Part shown: one piece after another, positions 10,889 through 19,523 of the stretch | How the letters are laid out: the number at the start of each line of letters is the position of its first letter | Numbering within the stretch: the first letter of the stretch is position 1 | Source of the DNA: Ruminiclostridium sp. | Lineage (GTDB): Bacteria > Bacillota_A > Clostridia > Oscillospirales > Oscillospiraceae | Assembly (NCBI GenBank): GCA_017521345.1 | Contig: JAFXCU010000002.1 | Coordinates: 1 to 22,322, forward strand | DNA: 22,322 nt | Direction: 5' to 3' | Made by a program: the position numbers and the translations under genes | Notes under the pieces: generated by a model | What the model was told of the DNA's origin: nothing | What the model saw: the letters and a program-made list of their open reading frames with translations, nothing else | Databases searched by the model: none

Positions 10889-12637
10889 ATGAAAAAGCTG
10901 ATGCTGGGCAACGCAGCAGCAGCCCGCGGTCTGTATGAGGCCGGCTGCTGTCTGATCTCCAGCTACCCGGGCACCCCCAGCACGGAGATCACCGAGCAGG
11001 CTGCCCAATATAACGAGATCTATTGCGAATGGGCCCCCAACGAAAAGGTGGCCATGGAGGTTGCCTTCGGCGCTGCCCTGGCGGGCAAGCGGTCCGCCTG
11101 CGTCATGAAGCACGTGGGCGTGAACGTTGCGGCCGACCCTCTCTTCACCATTTCCTACACCGGCGTCAATGCCGGCATGGTCATCTGCGTGGCTGATGAC
11201 CCGGGTATGCATTCCTCTCAGAACGAGCAGGACTCCCGCCATTACGCCATCGCAGCCAAGCTCCCGATGCTGGAGCCCTCCGATTCCGACGAAGCTCTGC
11301 GCTTTGCCAAGATCGCCTACGAGCTGTCTGAGGAGTTTGACACCCCCGTCTTCCTGAAACTGTGCACCCGCATCTCCCACTCCCAGAGCATCGTGGAGCT
11401 GGGTGAGCGCCAGGAGGCCCCCGAGCGGCACTATGAAAAGAACATCGCCAAGTACGTGATGGTCCCCGGCAACGCCCGGCCCCGCCACCCCATCGTGGAG
11501 GCCCGGACCGAGAAGCTCATCGAGTTTGCCGAAACCACCGACCTGAACCGGGAGGAGCTGGGGGAGGACACCTCCTTCGGCATCATCACCTCTTCCACCT
11601 GTTACCAGTACGCCCGGGAGGTCTTTGGAGAGAAGGCCTCCATCCTGAAGCTGGGCCTGGTGAACCCCCTGCCCCGACAGAAGATCCTGGACTTTGCCGC
11701 CAAGGTGGACCGGGTCATCGTTCTGGAGGAGCTGGATCCCATCATTGAGGAACACTGCCGCAACCTGGGCCTCACCGTCACCGGCAAGGACAAGCTCCCT
11801 CTCATCGGCGAGTTTGCCCAGGGCCTGGTAGCAGAGAAGCTCCAGAGCGTGACCAAGCCCTGGGTGGGCCTGGAGGATGCCATTCCTCCCCGTCCCCCTG
11901 TCCTGTGTGCAGGCTGTCCCCACCGGGGCCTGTTCTACACCCTGGCCAAGCACAAGGTCACGGCCCTGGGTGACATCGGCTGCTACACCCTGGCGGCTTA
12001 CGAACCCCTGTATGCCATCGAGTCCTGCGAGTGCATGGGCGCATCGGTCAGCTCGGTCCACGGCTTCAACAAGGCCCTGGGCAAGGAGAGCGAGGGCAAG
12101 ACCGTGGGCGTCCTGGGCGACTCCACTTTCATGCACTCCGGCATGACCGGTCTGGCCAACATTGCATACAACCAGAGCAACTCCACGGTGATCATTCTGG
12201 ATAACTCCATCACCGGTATGACCGGCCACCAGCAGAACCCCACCACCGGCAAGAACCTCCGTGGGGAGCCTGCCGGCCAGATCGACCTGGAAGTTCTGTG
12301 CAAGGCCATGGGCATCCGCCGGGTCCGCGTGGTGGACCCCTATGACCTGAAGGCCACCGAGGAAGTGGTCCTGGAGGAGCTGGCTGCCCAGGAACCCTCC
12401 GTCATCATCACCCGCCGTCCCTGCACCCTGCTCAAGTCCGTCAAGAAGAATCCCCCCCTGTACATCGACCCGGACAAGTGCAAGAGCTGCAAGATGTGCA
12501 TGAAGATCGGCTGCCCCTCCATTTCCTGGAAGGACAACAAGGCAGTCATCGATCCCACCCAGTGCGTAGGCTGCGGCGTCTGCCAGCAGCTTTGCAAGTT
12601 TGAAGCGTTCAGCAGCACCGGACACACCGAGGCCTGA
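10889..12637 (+). CDS. iorA: Indolepyruvate:ferredoxin oxidoreductase, alpha subunit
   Basis: IorA carries the TPP site of the enzyme that oxidatively decarboxylates aryl-2-oxoacids (indolepyruvate, phenylpyruvate, hydroxyphenylpyruvate) to aryl-acetyl-CoA while reducing ferredoxin, during anaerobic aromatic amino-acid breakdown. The N-terminal part has LGNAAAARGLYEAGC and SYPGTPSTEI, then EWAPNEKVAMEVAFGAALAG. The TPP region has CAGCPHRGLFYTLA, GDIGCYTL, and GDSTFMHSGMTGLANIAYN. Two C-terminal [4Fe-4S] clusters use Cys531/534/537/542 and Cys559/562/565/569. At 582 aa it has full family length. AAAGGGG (10875-10881) precedes the ATG. The beta subunit gene iorB, which usually follows, is not here; two permease genes follow after 257 bases instead. 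Confidence 0.95.
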   Translation: MKKLMLGNAAAARGLYEAGCCLISSYPGTPSTEITEQAAQYNEIYCEWAPNEKVAMEVAFGAALAGKRSACVMKHVGVNVAADPLFTISYTGVNAGMVICVADDPGMHSSQNEQDSRHYAIAAKLPMLEPSDSDEALRFAKIAYELSEEFDTPVFLKLCTRISHSQSIVELGERQEAPERHYEKNIAKYVMVPGNARPRHPIVEARTEKLIEFAETTDLNREELGEDTSFGIITSSTCYQYAREVFGEKASILKLGLVNPLPRQKILDFAAKVDRVIVLEELDPIIEEHCRNLGLTVTGKDKLPLIGEFAQGLVAEKLQSVTKPWVGLEDAIPPRPPVLCAGCPHRGLFYTLAKHKVTALGDIGCYTLAAYEPLYAIESCECMGASVSSVHGFNKALGKESEGKTVGVLGDSTFMHSGMTGLANIAYNQSNSTVIILDNSITGMTGHQQNPTTGKNLRGEPAGQIDLEVLCKAMGIRRVRVVDPYDLKATEEVVLEELAAQEPSVIITRRPCTLLKSVKKNPPLYIDPDKCKSCKMCMKIGCPSISWKDNKAVIDPTQCVGCGVCQQLCKFEAFSSTGHTEA

Positions 12638-12894
12638 CGCAGCAAGCAAATATGCTCCCAGAGCAACCATTCAGGGAGCAGGACAAAACATTGCCCTGCT
12701 CCGTTTGCCTGTTCGGAGGCTTTCCATAAGCAGGAATGACAGGTAAAAAAGTATCCGCTTCACACACAACACACGAGGAGAAATCACGGAAAGGTTTTCC
12801 CGGACGGGGCATATATTATTGTCCGGGATGACCGACACACACATCGGGGAGAGGGCGTTCTGACCACCCCCATCCCCAGGGGAGGAAAATTTTT
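12638..12894. promoter_or_regulatory. Leader region of the tandem permease genes with two hairpins
   Basis: An 8-bp GGAGCAGG/CCTGCTCC hairpin (12675-12682 with 12695-12702) follows iorA but has no T-tract, so it is at best a weak terminator. A second hairpin CCCGGAC/GTCCGGG (12799-12805 with 12821-12827, 15-base AT loop) lies about 70 bases before the permease start. I see no good promoter here. iorA and the permeases may thus be one transcript with partial attenuation (inference). A GGGGAGG ribosome binding site precedes ATG 12895. Confidence 0.5.
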
Positions 12895-14247
12895 ATGTTA
12901 AGTCAGATTTTGGCAGTTGTCATCTTCGTCATCATGTTCGTGGAGATCGTCCGGGAACGATTCCCTCGCTACCTGGTGGCCCTGGTAGCCGGCGGCGCCA
13001 CCATCCTGGTGGTCTTCGTCCTGGCCATGCAAAGCTTTGAAGCCATCAAGGCATCTCTTGCCCTTCATACCATCATCGAACCTACCTTCTGGTACACGGT
13101 GGGCCATGGCGGCGAGATGCACAGCGGCATCAACTGGAGTACTATCATCTTCATCACCGGCATGATGGTCATGGTGGAAGGTATGGGTGAGGCCGGCTTC
13201 TTTGACTGGCTCTGCCTGCGCCTGGCCAAGACCGTCAACTACAAGCCCGCACCTCTGTTCGTGGCTTTCATGATCCTGTCCGCCTTCCTGTCCATGTTCA
13301 TCGACAGTATCACCGTCATCCTCTTCCTGGCGGTGGCCAGCGTCCGCCTGGCCCACCTGCTGAAGTTCGATCCGGTGCCCTTCATCATTTCCCAGATCTT
13401 TGCGGCCAACCTGGGCGGCTCCGCCACCATGTCCGGCGACCCCCCCAACATCATCATCGGCACCGCTCTGGGCTATTCCTTCTTCGACTTCCTGCTGAAT
13501 ACCGGCCTGATCGCCCTGGTGTCTCTGGTCCTGATGGTCCCCTTCTTCTACATCTGCTTCCGCAAGGAGCTGGTCTCCCATGCCGATCTGTCCAGCCTCT
13601 CCGGCGATGGCCTGCGGCCTGAAGACGCCATCCACAATAAGAAGGCATTTACCGTCAGTGTGGTCATCTTCATTTTCGTGGTGGTCCTGCTGGTCACCCA
13701 CGCCATGACCGGCCTTACCGTGGCCACGGTGGGTGTCATTGCGGCGGCCCTGACCTTGACCACAAACAAGGCCCCCGGCCATCTGCTCAAGCGAGTGGAC
13801 TGGGAGACCGTCTTCTTCTTCATCGGCCTCTTCGTGGCCGTCAGCGGCCTGGAGGAGACCGGCGTTCTGGAGGCCATGGCCAACGGCATCGCTGCCATCA
13901 CCGGCGGTAACATTGTGATCATGGTCATCATCATCATCTGGCTGTCTGCCATTGCGTCCGCCTTCGTGGACAACATCCCCTTCGCAGCCACCATGGTGCC
14001 CATCATCAACTCTCTGTCCGCTACCATGGGCGTGCCTCTGGACACCCTGGCCTGGACCCTGGCCATGGGTACCGACATCGGCGGCTCTGCCACCCCCATC
14101 GGCGCTTCCGCCAACGTGGCCGGCACCGCCATTGCTGCCCGTGACGGCCACCCCATCAGCTGGGGCCGTTACTGCAAGTATTCTGCACCTGCATCCATCA
14201 TCGTGGTGGCCATCAGCATGGGCATGATCCTGCTGCGCTACTGCTGA
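12895..14247 (+). CDS. SLC13/ArsB-NhaD-type permease, first of a tandem pair
   Basis: This is a 450-residue polytopic inner-membrane ion/anion transporter of the ArsB/NhaD/CitM superfamily (SLC13-like, IT superfamily). It has the typical repeated hairpin motifs: NLGGSATMSGDPPNIIIG (GDPPN at 181-185) in the first half, and SAFVDNIPFAATMVPI plus GGSATPIGASANV in the second half. About 11-12 hydrophobic helices are visible. Known members move arsenite, sodium/proton, citrate or other organic anions; the substrate cannot be told from sequence. Its place after iorA suggests transport of an aryl-acid or its counter-ion, but that is inference. The start has GGGGAGG 9-10 bases upstream. The next gene begins 27 bases after the stop and encodes a paralogue of equal length. 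Confidence 0.9.
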   Translation: MLSQILAVVIFVIMFVEIVRERFPRYLVALVAGGATILVVFVLAMQSFEAIKASLALHTIIEPTFWYTVGHGGEMHSGINWSTIIFITGMMVMVEGMGEAGFFDWLCLRLAKTVNYKPAPLFVAFMILSAFLSMFIDSITVILFLAVASVRLAHLLKFDPVPFIISQIFAANLGGSATMSGDPPNIIIGTALGYSFFDFLLNTGLIALVSLVLMVPFFYICFRKELVSHADLSSLSGDGLRPEDAIHNKKAFTVSVVIFIFVVVLLVTHAMTGLTVATVGVIAAALTLTTNKAPGHLLKRVDWETVFFFIGLFVAVSGLEETGVLEAMANGIAAITGGNIVIMVIIIIWLSAIASAFVDNIPFAATMVPIINSLSATMGVPLDTLAWTLAMGTDIGGSATPIGASANVAGTAIAARDGHPISWGRYCKYSAPASIIVVAISMGMILLRYC

Positions 14248-14274
14248 TATCTTTGACCCATTGGAGGGACCTCA

Positions 14275-15627
14275 ATGCTTCTGAGCCAGATCCTGGCCAT
14301 TGTCATTGCCATTCTTATGTTCGTCCATATCATCTGGGGGAAATACTCCCGTGCCATCGTCGCCCTGTCTTCTGGCGGGGCGATGATTTTGCTTGTCTTT
14401 CTGGTGTCCATGGGCAGCTTTTCTGCCGTGTGGGAGGCCCTCAGTGTGGACAGCTTTTTCCACTTCCAGTTTTGGTTCTCCCACATGGGCATCACAGAGT
14501 TCAACACGGGGGTCAACTGGAGTACCCTTCTCTTCCTGCTGGGCATGATGATCCTGGCAGAGGAGATGAGCGAGGCTGGTTTCTTTGACTGGATCTGCCT
14601 GTGGCTGGCCCAGAAGGTCCACTTCAAGCCCACCCTGATCCTGGTGGCCTTTATGACCTTCTCCGCCCTGTTGTCCATGTTCGTGGACAGCATCACCGTC
14701 ATCCTCTTTATGGTGGTGGCCACGGTCCAGATGGGCCACCTGCTGAAGTTTGACCCGGTGCCCATGGTCATCGCAGAGATCTTCAGCGCCAACCTGGGCG
14801 GTGCGGCCACCATGAGCGGCGATCCCCCCAACATCATCCTGGGCACCTCCCTGGGACTGGGCTTCTGGGACTTCATTCAGAACAACGGCGTCATCTGCCT
14901 GGCGGGTTTCTGCCTGATGGTGGTCTACTTCGTTCTGGCCTTCCGGACCAAGCTGGGCCAGGGCATCGGCGAGTCCGACCCGGCCCTGCTGGGTCTGCAC
15001 CCCGCCGACGCCATCCCCGACCGGGACCGGTTCCGGACCTGCACGGGCATCTTCCTGCTGGTGATCTGCCTGGTGATGGCCCATAATCCCACCGGCCTTA
15101 CCATGCCCACCATCGGCCTTATGGCCGGGGCACTGACCCTGGCGGCCACCAAGTACCCCATGGAGATCCTGAAAAAGGTCCACTGGAAGACCTTCGCCTT
15201 CATCATCGGTATGATGGTGGTGGTGAGCGGCCTGGAGCAGACCCATGTGCTGGACGGACTGGCCCAGTTCCTGGCAGGGCTGGCCGGGAGCGACCACACC
15301 ATGATGGTGGTGGTCCTCATCTGGTTTACAGCCATCTGCTCGGCCTTTGTGGACAACATCCCCATGACCACGGTTATGGTGCCGGTGATCCTGTCCCTGT
15401 CCGACCTGCTGGGCATGGACCTAAGCACCCTGGCCTGGACCATGTCCAAGGGCACTGACATTGGCGGCATTGCCACCCCCATCGGAGCTTCTGCCAATGT
15501 GGTGGGCCTGTCGGTGGCGGCCAAGGAGGGCCATAAGATCGGCTGGCGGCGGTACTGTAAGTACACGGTCCCTGCCTGCATCATCGTTCTGACCCTGAGT
15601 CTCTATCTAATCCTGAACCTGCATTGA
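14275..15627 (+). CDS. SLC13/ArsB-NhaD-type permease, second of a tandem pair
   Basis: This 450-residue paralogue of the preceding permease keeps all signature motifs: SANLGGAATMSGDPPNIILG (GDPPN at 182-186), SAFVDNIPMTTVMVPV and GGIATPIGASANVVG. Stretches such as INWST, EAGFFDW and SMF(V/I)DSITVILF are shared almost unchanged, while the cytoplasmic loop in the middle has diverged (RTKLGQGIGESDPALLG), so the two arose by tandem duplication long ago rather than recently. TTGGAGGG precedes its ATG. The two proteins may form a heterodimer or have split substrates (inference). A terminator follows 5 bases after the stop. Confidence 0.9.
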   Translation: MLLSQILAIVIAILMFVHIIWGKYSRAIVALSSGGAMILLVFLVSMGSFSAVWEALSVDSFFHFQFWFSHMGITEFNTGVNWSTLLFLLGMMILAEEMSEAGFFDWICLWLAQKVHFKPTLILVAFMTFSALLSMFVDSITVILFMVVATVQMGHLLKFDPVPMVIAEIFSANLGGAATMSGDPPNIILGTSLGLGFWDFIQNNGVICLAGFCLMVVYFVLAFRTKLGQGIGESDPALLGLHPADAIPDRDRFRTCTGIFLLVICLVMAHNPTGLTMPTIGLMAGALTLAATKYPMEILKKVHWKTFAFIIGMMVVVSGLEQTHVLDGLAQFLAGLAGSDHTMMVVVLIWFTAICSAFVDNIPMTTVMVPVILSLSDLLGMDLSTLAWTMSKGTDIGGIATPIGASANVVGLSVAAKEGHKIGWRRYCKYTVPACIIVLTLSLYLILNLH

Positions 15628-15632
15628 CCAAT

Positions 15633-15671
15633 GCCGACAGACGAGGAGAGCCTTGTCTGTCGGCTTTCTTT
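15633..15671 (+). terminator. Intrinsic terminator after the permease pair
   Basis: A 10-bp stem GCCGACAGAC (15633-15642) / GTCTGTCGGC (15655-15664) is followed by TTTCTTTAT. Confidence 0.85.
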
Positions 15672-15713
15672 ATAGTACAATAAAAGAAAATGACAGAAAA
15701 AGGAGGCGGGCCC

Positions 15714-16934
15714 ATGTCATTCCGGTTCGACACCCGCATCAGCTATCTCTACAGCTTCAGCCTCTTTGACCCCAGCTATACTGCCCCGGAGGAGGAGAAG
15801 GTCCGCCGGATCCGGCAGGCCTTGACTAAGGCATTTCCCCAGTGCTTGCCCGATGATGATCCGTCGGTGGGGGAGAACGCCATCTTTCGGGATCTGAACA
15901 TCGTCCAGGGCTTTCTTCACGGGGGCGGCCTGCCCTTCCCCAGCCGCCGTTTTCTCATCCGGGACCTGGGCCTGACCTTTGAAAAGGTCCCCATGGAGGA
16001 GACCGCCGTCCTGTTCAGCCTCTTTCCGGAGTTCAACGCCGGTCAGCTGATCTTCTCCTTCCGGGCGGAGGATGTGGATACCGACCAGCTCATCTACCTG
16101 CGGCAGATTTTTGGGGGCGTGGCTCCCTTCCGGGCCAGGGACGGCCGGGCGTATTCCCTGAACCAGTGGTTCCGGGCGGTGACCGACACCCTGGGTGTGC
16201 CGGTGGATGACCCGGATACTGCCTACCTGGTGGAGGTCAAGGACGTTCGTCCTGGACTCACGGCAGACCAGCTGCTGGATCAGGAGTCCCAGCGGCTCTA
16301 CGGCATCGTGACCGGAGACGAGGGCTGGCAGTTCGCGCCAAAGGCTATGGCGGACGAGCGGCTGTCCAATTACTGGGGCAGCCGGGACTTTGTTCGGATC
16401 GTGGTTTTTGGCAACAACGGCCTCTTCCTGAACCTGAACCGGTCGGAGATGGCCCGGGACTATCTGGCCCGCCAGGACCAGTTTGGCGGCTGGGCCTACG
16501 GAGGTGCCAACGACTACTTCCGGGTGGACTCTGATTTGGCGGGTCTCTGCCATGGCATCCTCCACGCGGAGGAGATGGTGATGGTCATCAAGACCATTGC
16601 CGGGCGCATCCTGAACCGCCAGCAGTTCTATCAAAAGCACCCCGCCGGGGGCCTTGGTGCGGCCATCCAGCGGACCCGCCTCTTCCGGCGGGAGCTCATC
16701 GTCACCCTGGACCGGGTGGAAAACCTGGGCATCATGGAGATCGGGGAGCTGGAGCAGCTGATGCTCAACAGCCAGAAGATCACCCCCCTCATCGACAGCA
16801 TCAAGTACCTGCTGGAGCTGCTGGAGGGGGAACTGGACCTGCTGTACCAACAGAGTACCAACCGTTTGGTGAACATCCTTACGGTGGCAGGCCTGCTCAT
16901 TTCCGGTCTGAGCTTTCTGTTCAGTTTCTTGTGA
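15714..16934 (+). CDS. Hypothetical protein with C-terminal membrane anchor
   Basis: I do not recognise this 406-residue protein. It has no signal peptide. Its body is soluble and rich in charged residues. Near the C-terminus a helical stretch (GIMEIGELEQLMLNSQKITPL, then YLLELLEGELDLLY) is probably coiled coil. It ends in one hydrophobic helix (LVNILTVAGLLISGLSFLFSF). The layout, long cytoplasmic part plus coiled coil plus C-terminal anchor, recalls DUF155/RMD1-like or CorA-like tails, but the CorA GMN motif and second helix are missing, so I would not assign it. ATG 15714 has AGGAGG at 15701-15706, 7 bases upstream; the in-frame ATG at 15690 would swallow that site. It is monocistronic, bounded by terminators on both sides. 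Confidence 0.8.
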   Translation: MSFRFDTRISYLYSFSLFDPSYTAPEEEKVRRIRQALTKAFPQCLPDDDPSVGENAIFRDLNIVQGFLHGGGLPFPSRRFLIRDLGLTFEKVPMEETAVLFSLFPEFNAGQLIFSFRAEDVDTDQLIYLRQIFGGVAPFRARDGRAYSLNQWFRAVTDTLGVPVDDPDTAYLVEVKDVRPGLTADQLLDQESQRLYGIVTGDEGWQFAPKAMADERLSNYWGSRDFVRIVVFGNNGLFLNLNRSEMARDYLARQDQFGGWAYGGANDYFRVDSDLAGLCHGILHAEEMVMVIKTIAGRILNRQQFYQKHPAGGLGAAIQRTRLFRRELIVTLDRVENLGIMEIGELEQLMLNSQKITPLIDSIKYLLELLEGELDLLYQQSTNRLVNILTVAGLLISGLSFLFSFL

Positions 16935-16938
16935 TGTA

Positions 16939-16975
16939 AAAAATTCCCTTGCGCTTGTTGCGCAAGGGAATTTTT
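16939..16975. terminator. Bidirectional intrinsic terminator
   Basis: A perfect 16-bp stem (16939-16954 with 16960-16975, TTGTT loop) with A5/T5 ends serves both converging genes. Its last base is also the last base of the antiporter stop codon on the minus strand. Confidence 0.93.
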
Positions 16976-18168
16976 CATGCTTCGGCAGCTGCGGATGGCG
17001 GATCGCGGAAGACGACCTTCAGCAGGATGGGGGTGACAATGGTGGTGACGACCACCACCACGATGACCGGGCCGAAGAGATTTTTGCTGATCAGTCCCAG
17101 GGCGGTGCCTTTGGAGGCCACGATCAGGGCTACCTCACCACGGGAGACCATGCCCACACCGATCTGAAGAGATTCCCGGTTGTTGTACTTACAGAGCTTG
17201 GCACCCAGACCACAGCCCACCATCTTGGATAGGACAGCCACGATGGTCAGGACGATGGCGAAAAGGAGAATGTGGGTGTTCATGCCCTCCAGTTCTACCT
17301 GGAGGCCGATGCTGGCAAAGAAGACCGGAGAGAGGTAGAGGAAGGAAATGGCCTCAAAGCTGTTGGCCAGGAAGGAGCGGTGCTTCTCCGGCATGGTATT
17401 GGAAATGGTAAGACCGGCCACGAAAGCACCGGTGATGTCTGTGACGCCGTAGAAGTGCTCGGCGATAAAGGCAAACAGGAGGCAGAAGGCAAAGGCCACG
17501 ATCACGTGCTGGGTAAGGCCCTCCGACGAGCGGTGGGTCCACCAGTGGAACACATGGGCGAAGAGAACACCGGCCAGCAGGGCAAACACGAAGAAAAGCA
17601 CGATTTTAATGAGGACCTCGCCGATGTTTACGGAGGGATCGGCAAAGCTGGTGACAATGGTCAGGGCCACGATGCCCAGCACGTCGTCGATGATGGCGGC
17701 ACCCAGAATGGCGCTGCCCACAGAACCCCGGAGCTTGCCCATCTCCCGAAGGGTCTCCACGGTGATGCTGACGGAAGTAGCAGTGAGGATGATGCCAAGG
17801 AACATGTTTTGGAGCATCGGGTTTCCGTCAGGAGCGCTGGTGCTGAAGAAAGATCCTACGGCAAAGCCTCCTGCCAGAGGGATCAGGACACCTGCCAGGG
17901 CTATGAGAAAGGCGGCCTTGCCGCTGCGCTTGAGCTCATGGATATCGGTCTCCATGCCCGAGGTGAACATCAGGACGATCACGCCCAGGTTGGCGGTGGT
18001 TTTCAAAAAGTCGGTCTCCTGAATGAGGCCGAACACGGCCGGGCCCAGCAGCAGGCCTGCCACCAGAGCGCCCACCACCTGGGGCATCCGGAATTTTTGG
18101 GAGAAAAGGCCCAGGACCTTGGTGGACAGAAGGATCAGAGCCAGGTCAAGTAAGTATTTGTATGCCAT
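16975..18168 (-). CDS. CPA2-family cation/proton antiporter
   Basis: This 397-residue inner-membrane protein belongs to the monovalent cation:proton antiporter-2 (KefB/NapA-like) family. About 12-13 helices are visible. Typical features are the N-terminal KFRMPQVVGALVAGLLLGPAV, NLGVIVLMFTSGMETD, and the ion-binding pair Asp161-Asp162 in AAIIDDVLGIVAL. A double Asp at this place is the mark of electrogenic exchangers such as NapA. Further motifs are ITGAFVAGL and GMVSRGEVALIVA. There is no C-terminal TrkA-N domain, so it is the short form. It probably exports Na+ or K+ for protons and helps pH and salt balance. I chose ATG 18168 because the longest frame adds 48 residues that overlap the promoter; GAGGCG lies upstream of 18168. 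Confidence 0.92.
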   Translation of the reverse strand: MAYKYLLDLALILLSTKVLGLFSQKFRMPQVVGALVAGLLLGPAVFGLIQETDFLKTTANLGVIVLMFTSGMETDIHELKRSGKAAFLIALAGVLIPLAGGFAVGSFFSTSAPDGNPMLQNMFLGIILTATSVSITVETLREMGKLRGSVGSAILGAAIIDDVLGIVALTIVTSFADPSVNIGEVLIKIVLFFVFALLAGVLFAHVFHWWTHRSSEGLTQHVIVAFAFCLLFAFIAEHFYGVTDITGAFVAGLTISNTMPEKHRSFLANSFEAISFLYLSPVFFASIGLQVELEGMNTHILLFAIVLTIVAVLSKMVGCGLGAKLCKYNNRESLQIGVGMVSRGEVALIVASKGTALGLISKNLFGPVIVVVVVTTIVTPILLKVVFRDPPSAAAEA

Positions 18169-18222
18169 AGTAAACGCCTCGATTTTCTGCGAATACTGGA
18201 AAAGGATTCCAACAACCGGGCT

Positions 18223-18251
18223 ATTATACCCCTGGTGCAGTAGGAAATCAA
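18223..18251 (-). promoter_or_regulatory. Sigma-A promoter of the antiporter
   Basis: On the minus strand TTGATT (18251-18246) and TATAAT (18228-18223) are separated by 17 bases, about 55 bases from the start codon. Confidence 0.85.
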
Positions 18252-18292
18252 CCGAAAACTGGTAGAATTGGCGTTTTTTGTAGAACCATGAC

Positions 18293-18322
18293 AAAAAGAA
18301 CGCCGGGATCAAGTCCCGGCGT
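18293..18322 (-). terminator. Terminator overlapping the end of the MBL-fold gene
   Basis: The 9-bp stem (18300-18308 with 18314-18322) has its 5-base loop at 18309-18313, and the stop codon of the upstream gene (18309-18311) lies in that loop. On the minus strand it is followed by TCTTTTTG. Confidence 0.85.
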
Positions 18323-19523
18323 CGTGAATTGTGAGGGCGTTGGTGGTGTTGAAGGAATAGTCTAACCCGTTGGTGGTGAGGACCACGTTTCCGCTTTTGC
18401 CGGTGCCGTACACCGTGGTGCCCATGTCAAAGAGCCGCTGGAGGACCACTGCGGTGGGGTGGCCGTAGGAATTGCCCTGCTTGTAGGGGGCCACGGCGTA
18501 TTCCGGCCGGATGACCTCCAGGAACTCCTGACTGGTGGAGGTCTTGGACCCGTGGTGGCCGATCTTCAGCACGTCCACGTCCCGGAAGAGAGAGAGGGAT
18601 TCCCGCTCTGCCGTGGCGGTCATGTCCCCGGTGAAGAGGACCTCTACCTCGCCGCAGACCAGCTGAGCGATGACACTCATGTCATTGGAGGCCGTCCAGT
18701 GGTCTCCTGTCTCGATGATCTCCAGATAGGCGGTCTCGTTGAGGGGGATGACCCGGTCCTCGTCAAAGGACAGCAGGCAGTCGGGCTCGGCTTCCACGGC
18801 GGCCCAGTAGTCCACCCAGCTCTGGGTGGTGTTGGGATAGCCGCTGTCGATGATCTCCCCCACCTGGAAGGCGGTCAGCACATCGTCCAGACCGCCAATG
18901 TGGTCGTGGTCCGGGTGGGTGGCGATGACGTAGTCCAGGATGCCGTCCACATGCCCTGTGAGGTACTCCACCAGCCGGGGACCGGCCTTGTTGGTGCCGG
19001 CATCAATGAGGACTTCCAGCTCGCCGGCGTCGATGAGGGCGGCGTCTCCCTGGCCCACCTCGATGAAGTGGACCCGGACCAGGGGCAGACCTGTGGTGGC
19101 TACCACCTGCCGGGTGTCATTATTCCAGGTGACATAGGCCCCGAAGGCCTCCAGCACCGCACGAATGGGCAGATAGGTCCGGTCTCCCTGGATGAGAGAG
19201 GTGGTGTCGATGGGTACCTGCCGCCCGTTGACCAGGATGTAGGCCTGTCCGATGGGGACCTCTACCACCACACCGTCCTTTTCAGCCCAGGCGGTGCGGG
19301 TGTCGTTGTTCCAGTCCACAGTACAGCCAAAAGTTTCCAGGGTCACACGGAAGGGGACCTGGGTACGGCCGGCGCTGTCGATGAAAGGGTAGCCATAGGT
19401 TTCGTCAAAGGCCACGGCCTGGCCGTCAAGGGTGACCCCCACAGTTTGGGTGGCCCCCGCCGCCACAGGCAGGCAGAGGGTCAGGGCCAGCAGAAGGGGA
19501 AGGATGCGTTTGCGTAGGTTCAC
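18309..19523 (-). CDS. Secreted metallo-beta-lactamase-fold protein with copper-amine-oxidase-N-like repeats
   Basis: This 404-residue exported protein has a signal peptide (RKRILPLLLALTLCLPVAAG). Two copies of the CuAO-N 'stalk' module follow (about 30-85 and 90-145), with VPFRVTLETFGCTVDWNNDTRTA and LPIRAVLEAFGAYVTWNNDTRQV. In Firmicutes these modules are wall or surface-associated domains. From about 149 it carries a ComEC/Rec2-type MBL domain: VHFIEVGQGDAALID, the metal-binding ATHPDHDHIGG (202-211), VLFTGDM and IGHHGSKTSTS. Such domains hydrolyse phosphodiesters, possibly extracellular DNA or RNA (inference). It has no transmembrane part, unlike ComEC. Its GTG start overlaps the stop of the GNAT-CYTH gene by 4 bases (GTGA), with AAGGAGG 7 bases upstream, so translation is coupled. 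Confidence 0.9.
   Translation of the reverse strand: MNLRKRILPLLLALTLCLPVAAGATQTVGVTLDGQAVAFDETYGYPFIDSAGRTQVPFRVTLETFGCTVDWNNDTRTAWAEKDGVVVEVPIGQAYILVNGRQVPIDTTSLIQGDRTYLPIRAVLEAFGAYVTWNNDTRQVVATTGLPLVRVHFIEVGQGDAALIDAGELEVLIDAGTNKAGPRLVEYLTGHVDGILDYVIATHPDHDHIGGLDDVLTAFQVGEIIDSGYPNTTQSWVDYWAAVEAEPDCLLSFDEDRVIPLNETAYLEIIETGDHWTASNDMSVIAQLVCGEVEVLFTGDMTATAERESLSLFRDVDVLKIGHHGSKTSTSQEFLEVIRPEYAVAPYKQGNSYGHPTAVVLQRLFDMGTTVYGTGKSGNVVLTTNGLDYSFNTTNALTIHDAGT

Noticed and set aside
10829..12670. 613-codon frame antisense to iorA
   Set aside because: A shadow of a well-conserved enzyme gene; its product is Gly/His/Asp/Leu-rich noise.
12898..14151. Long antisense frames over both permease genes (also 14272-15297)
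   Set aside because: His/Asp/Gln-rich shadow translations of membrane-protein codons with no start signals.
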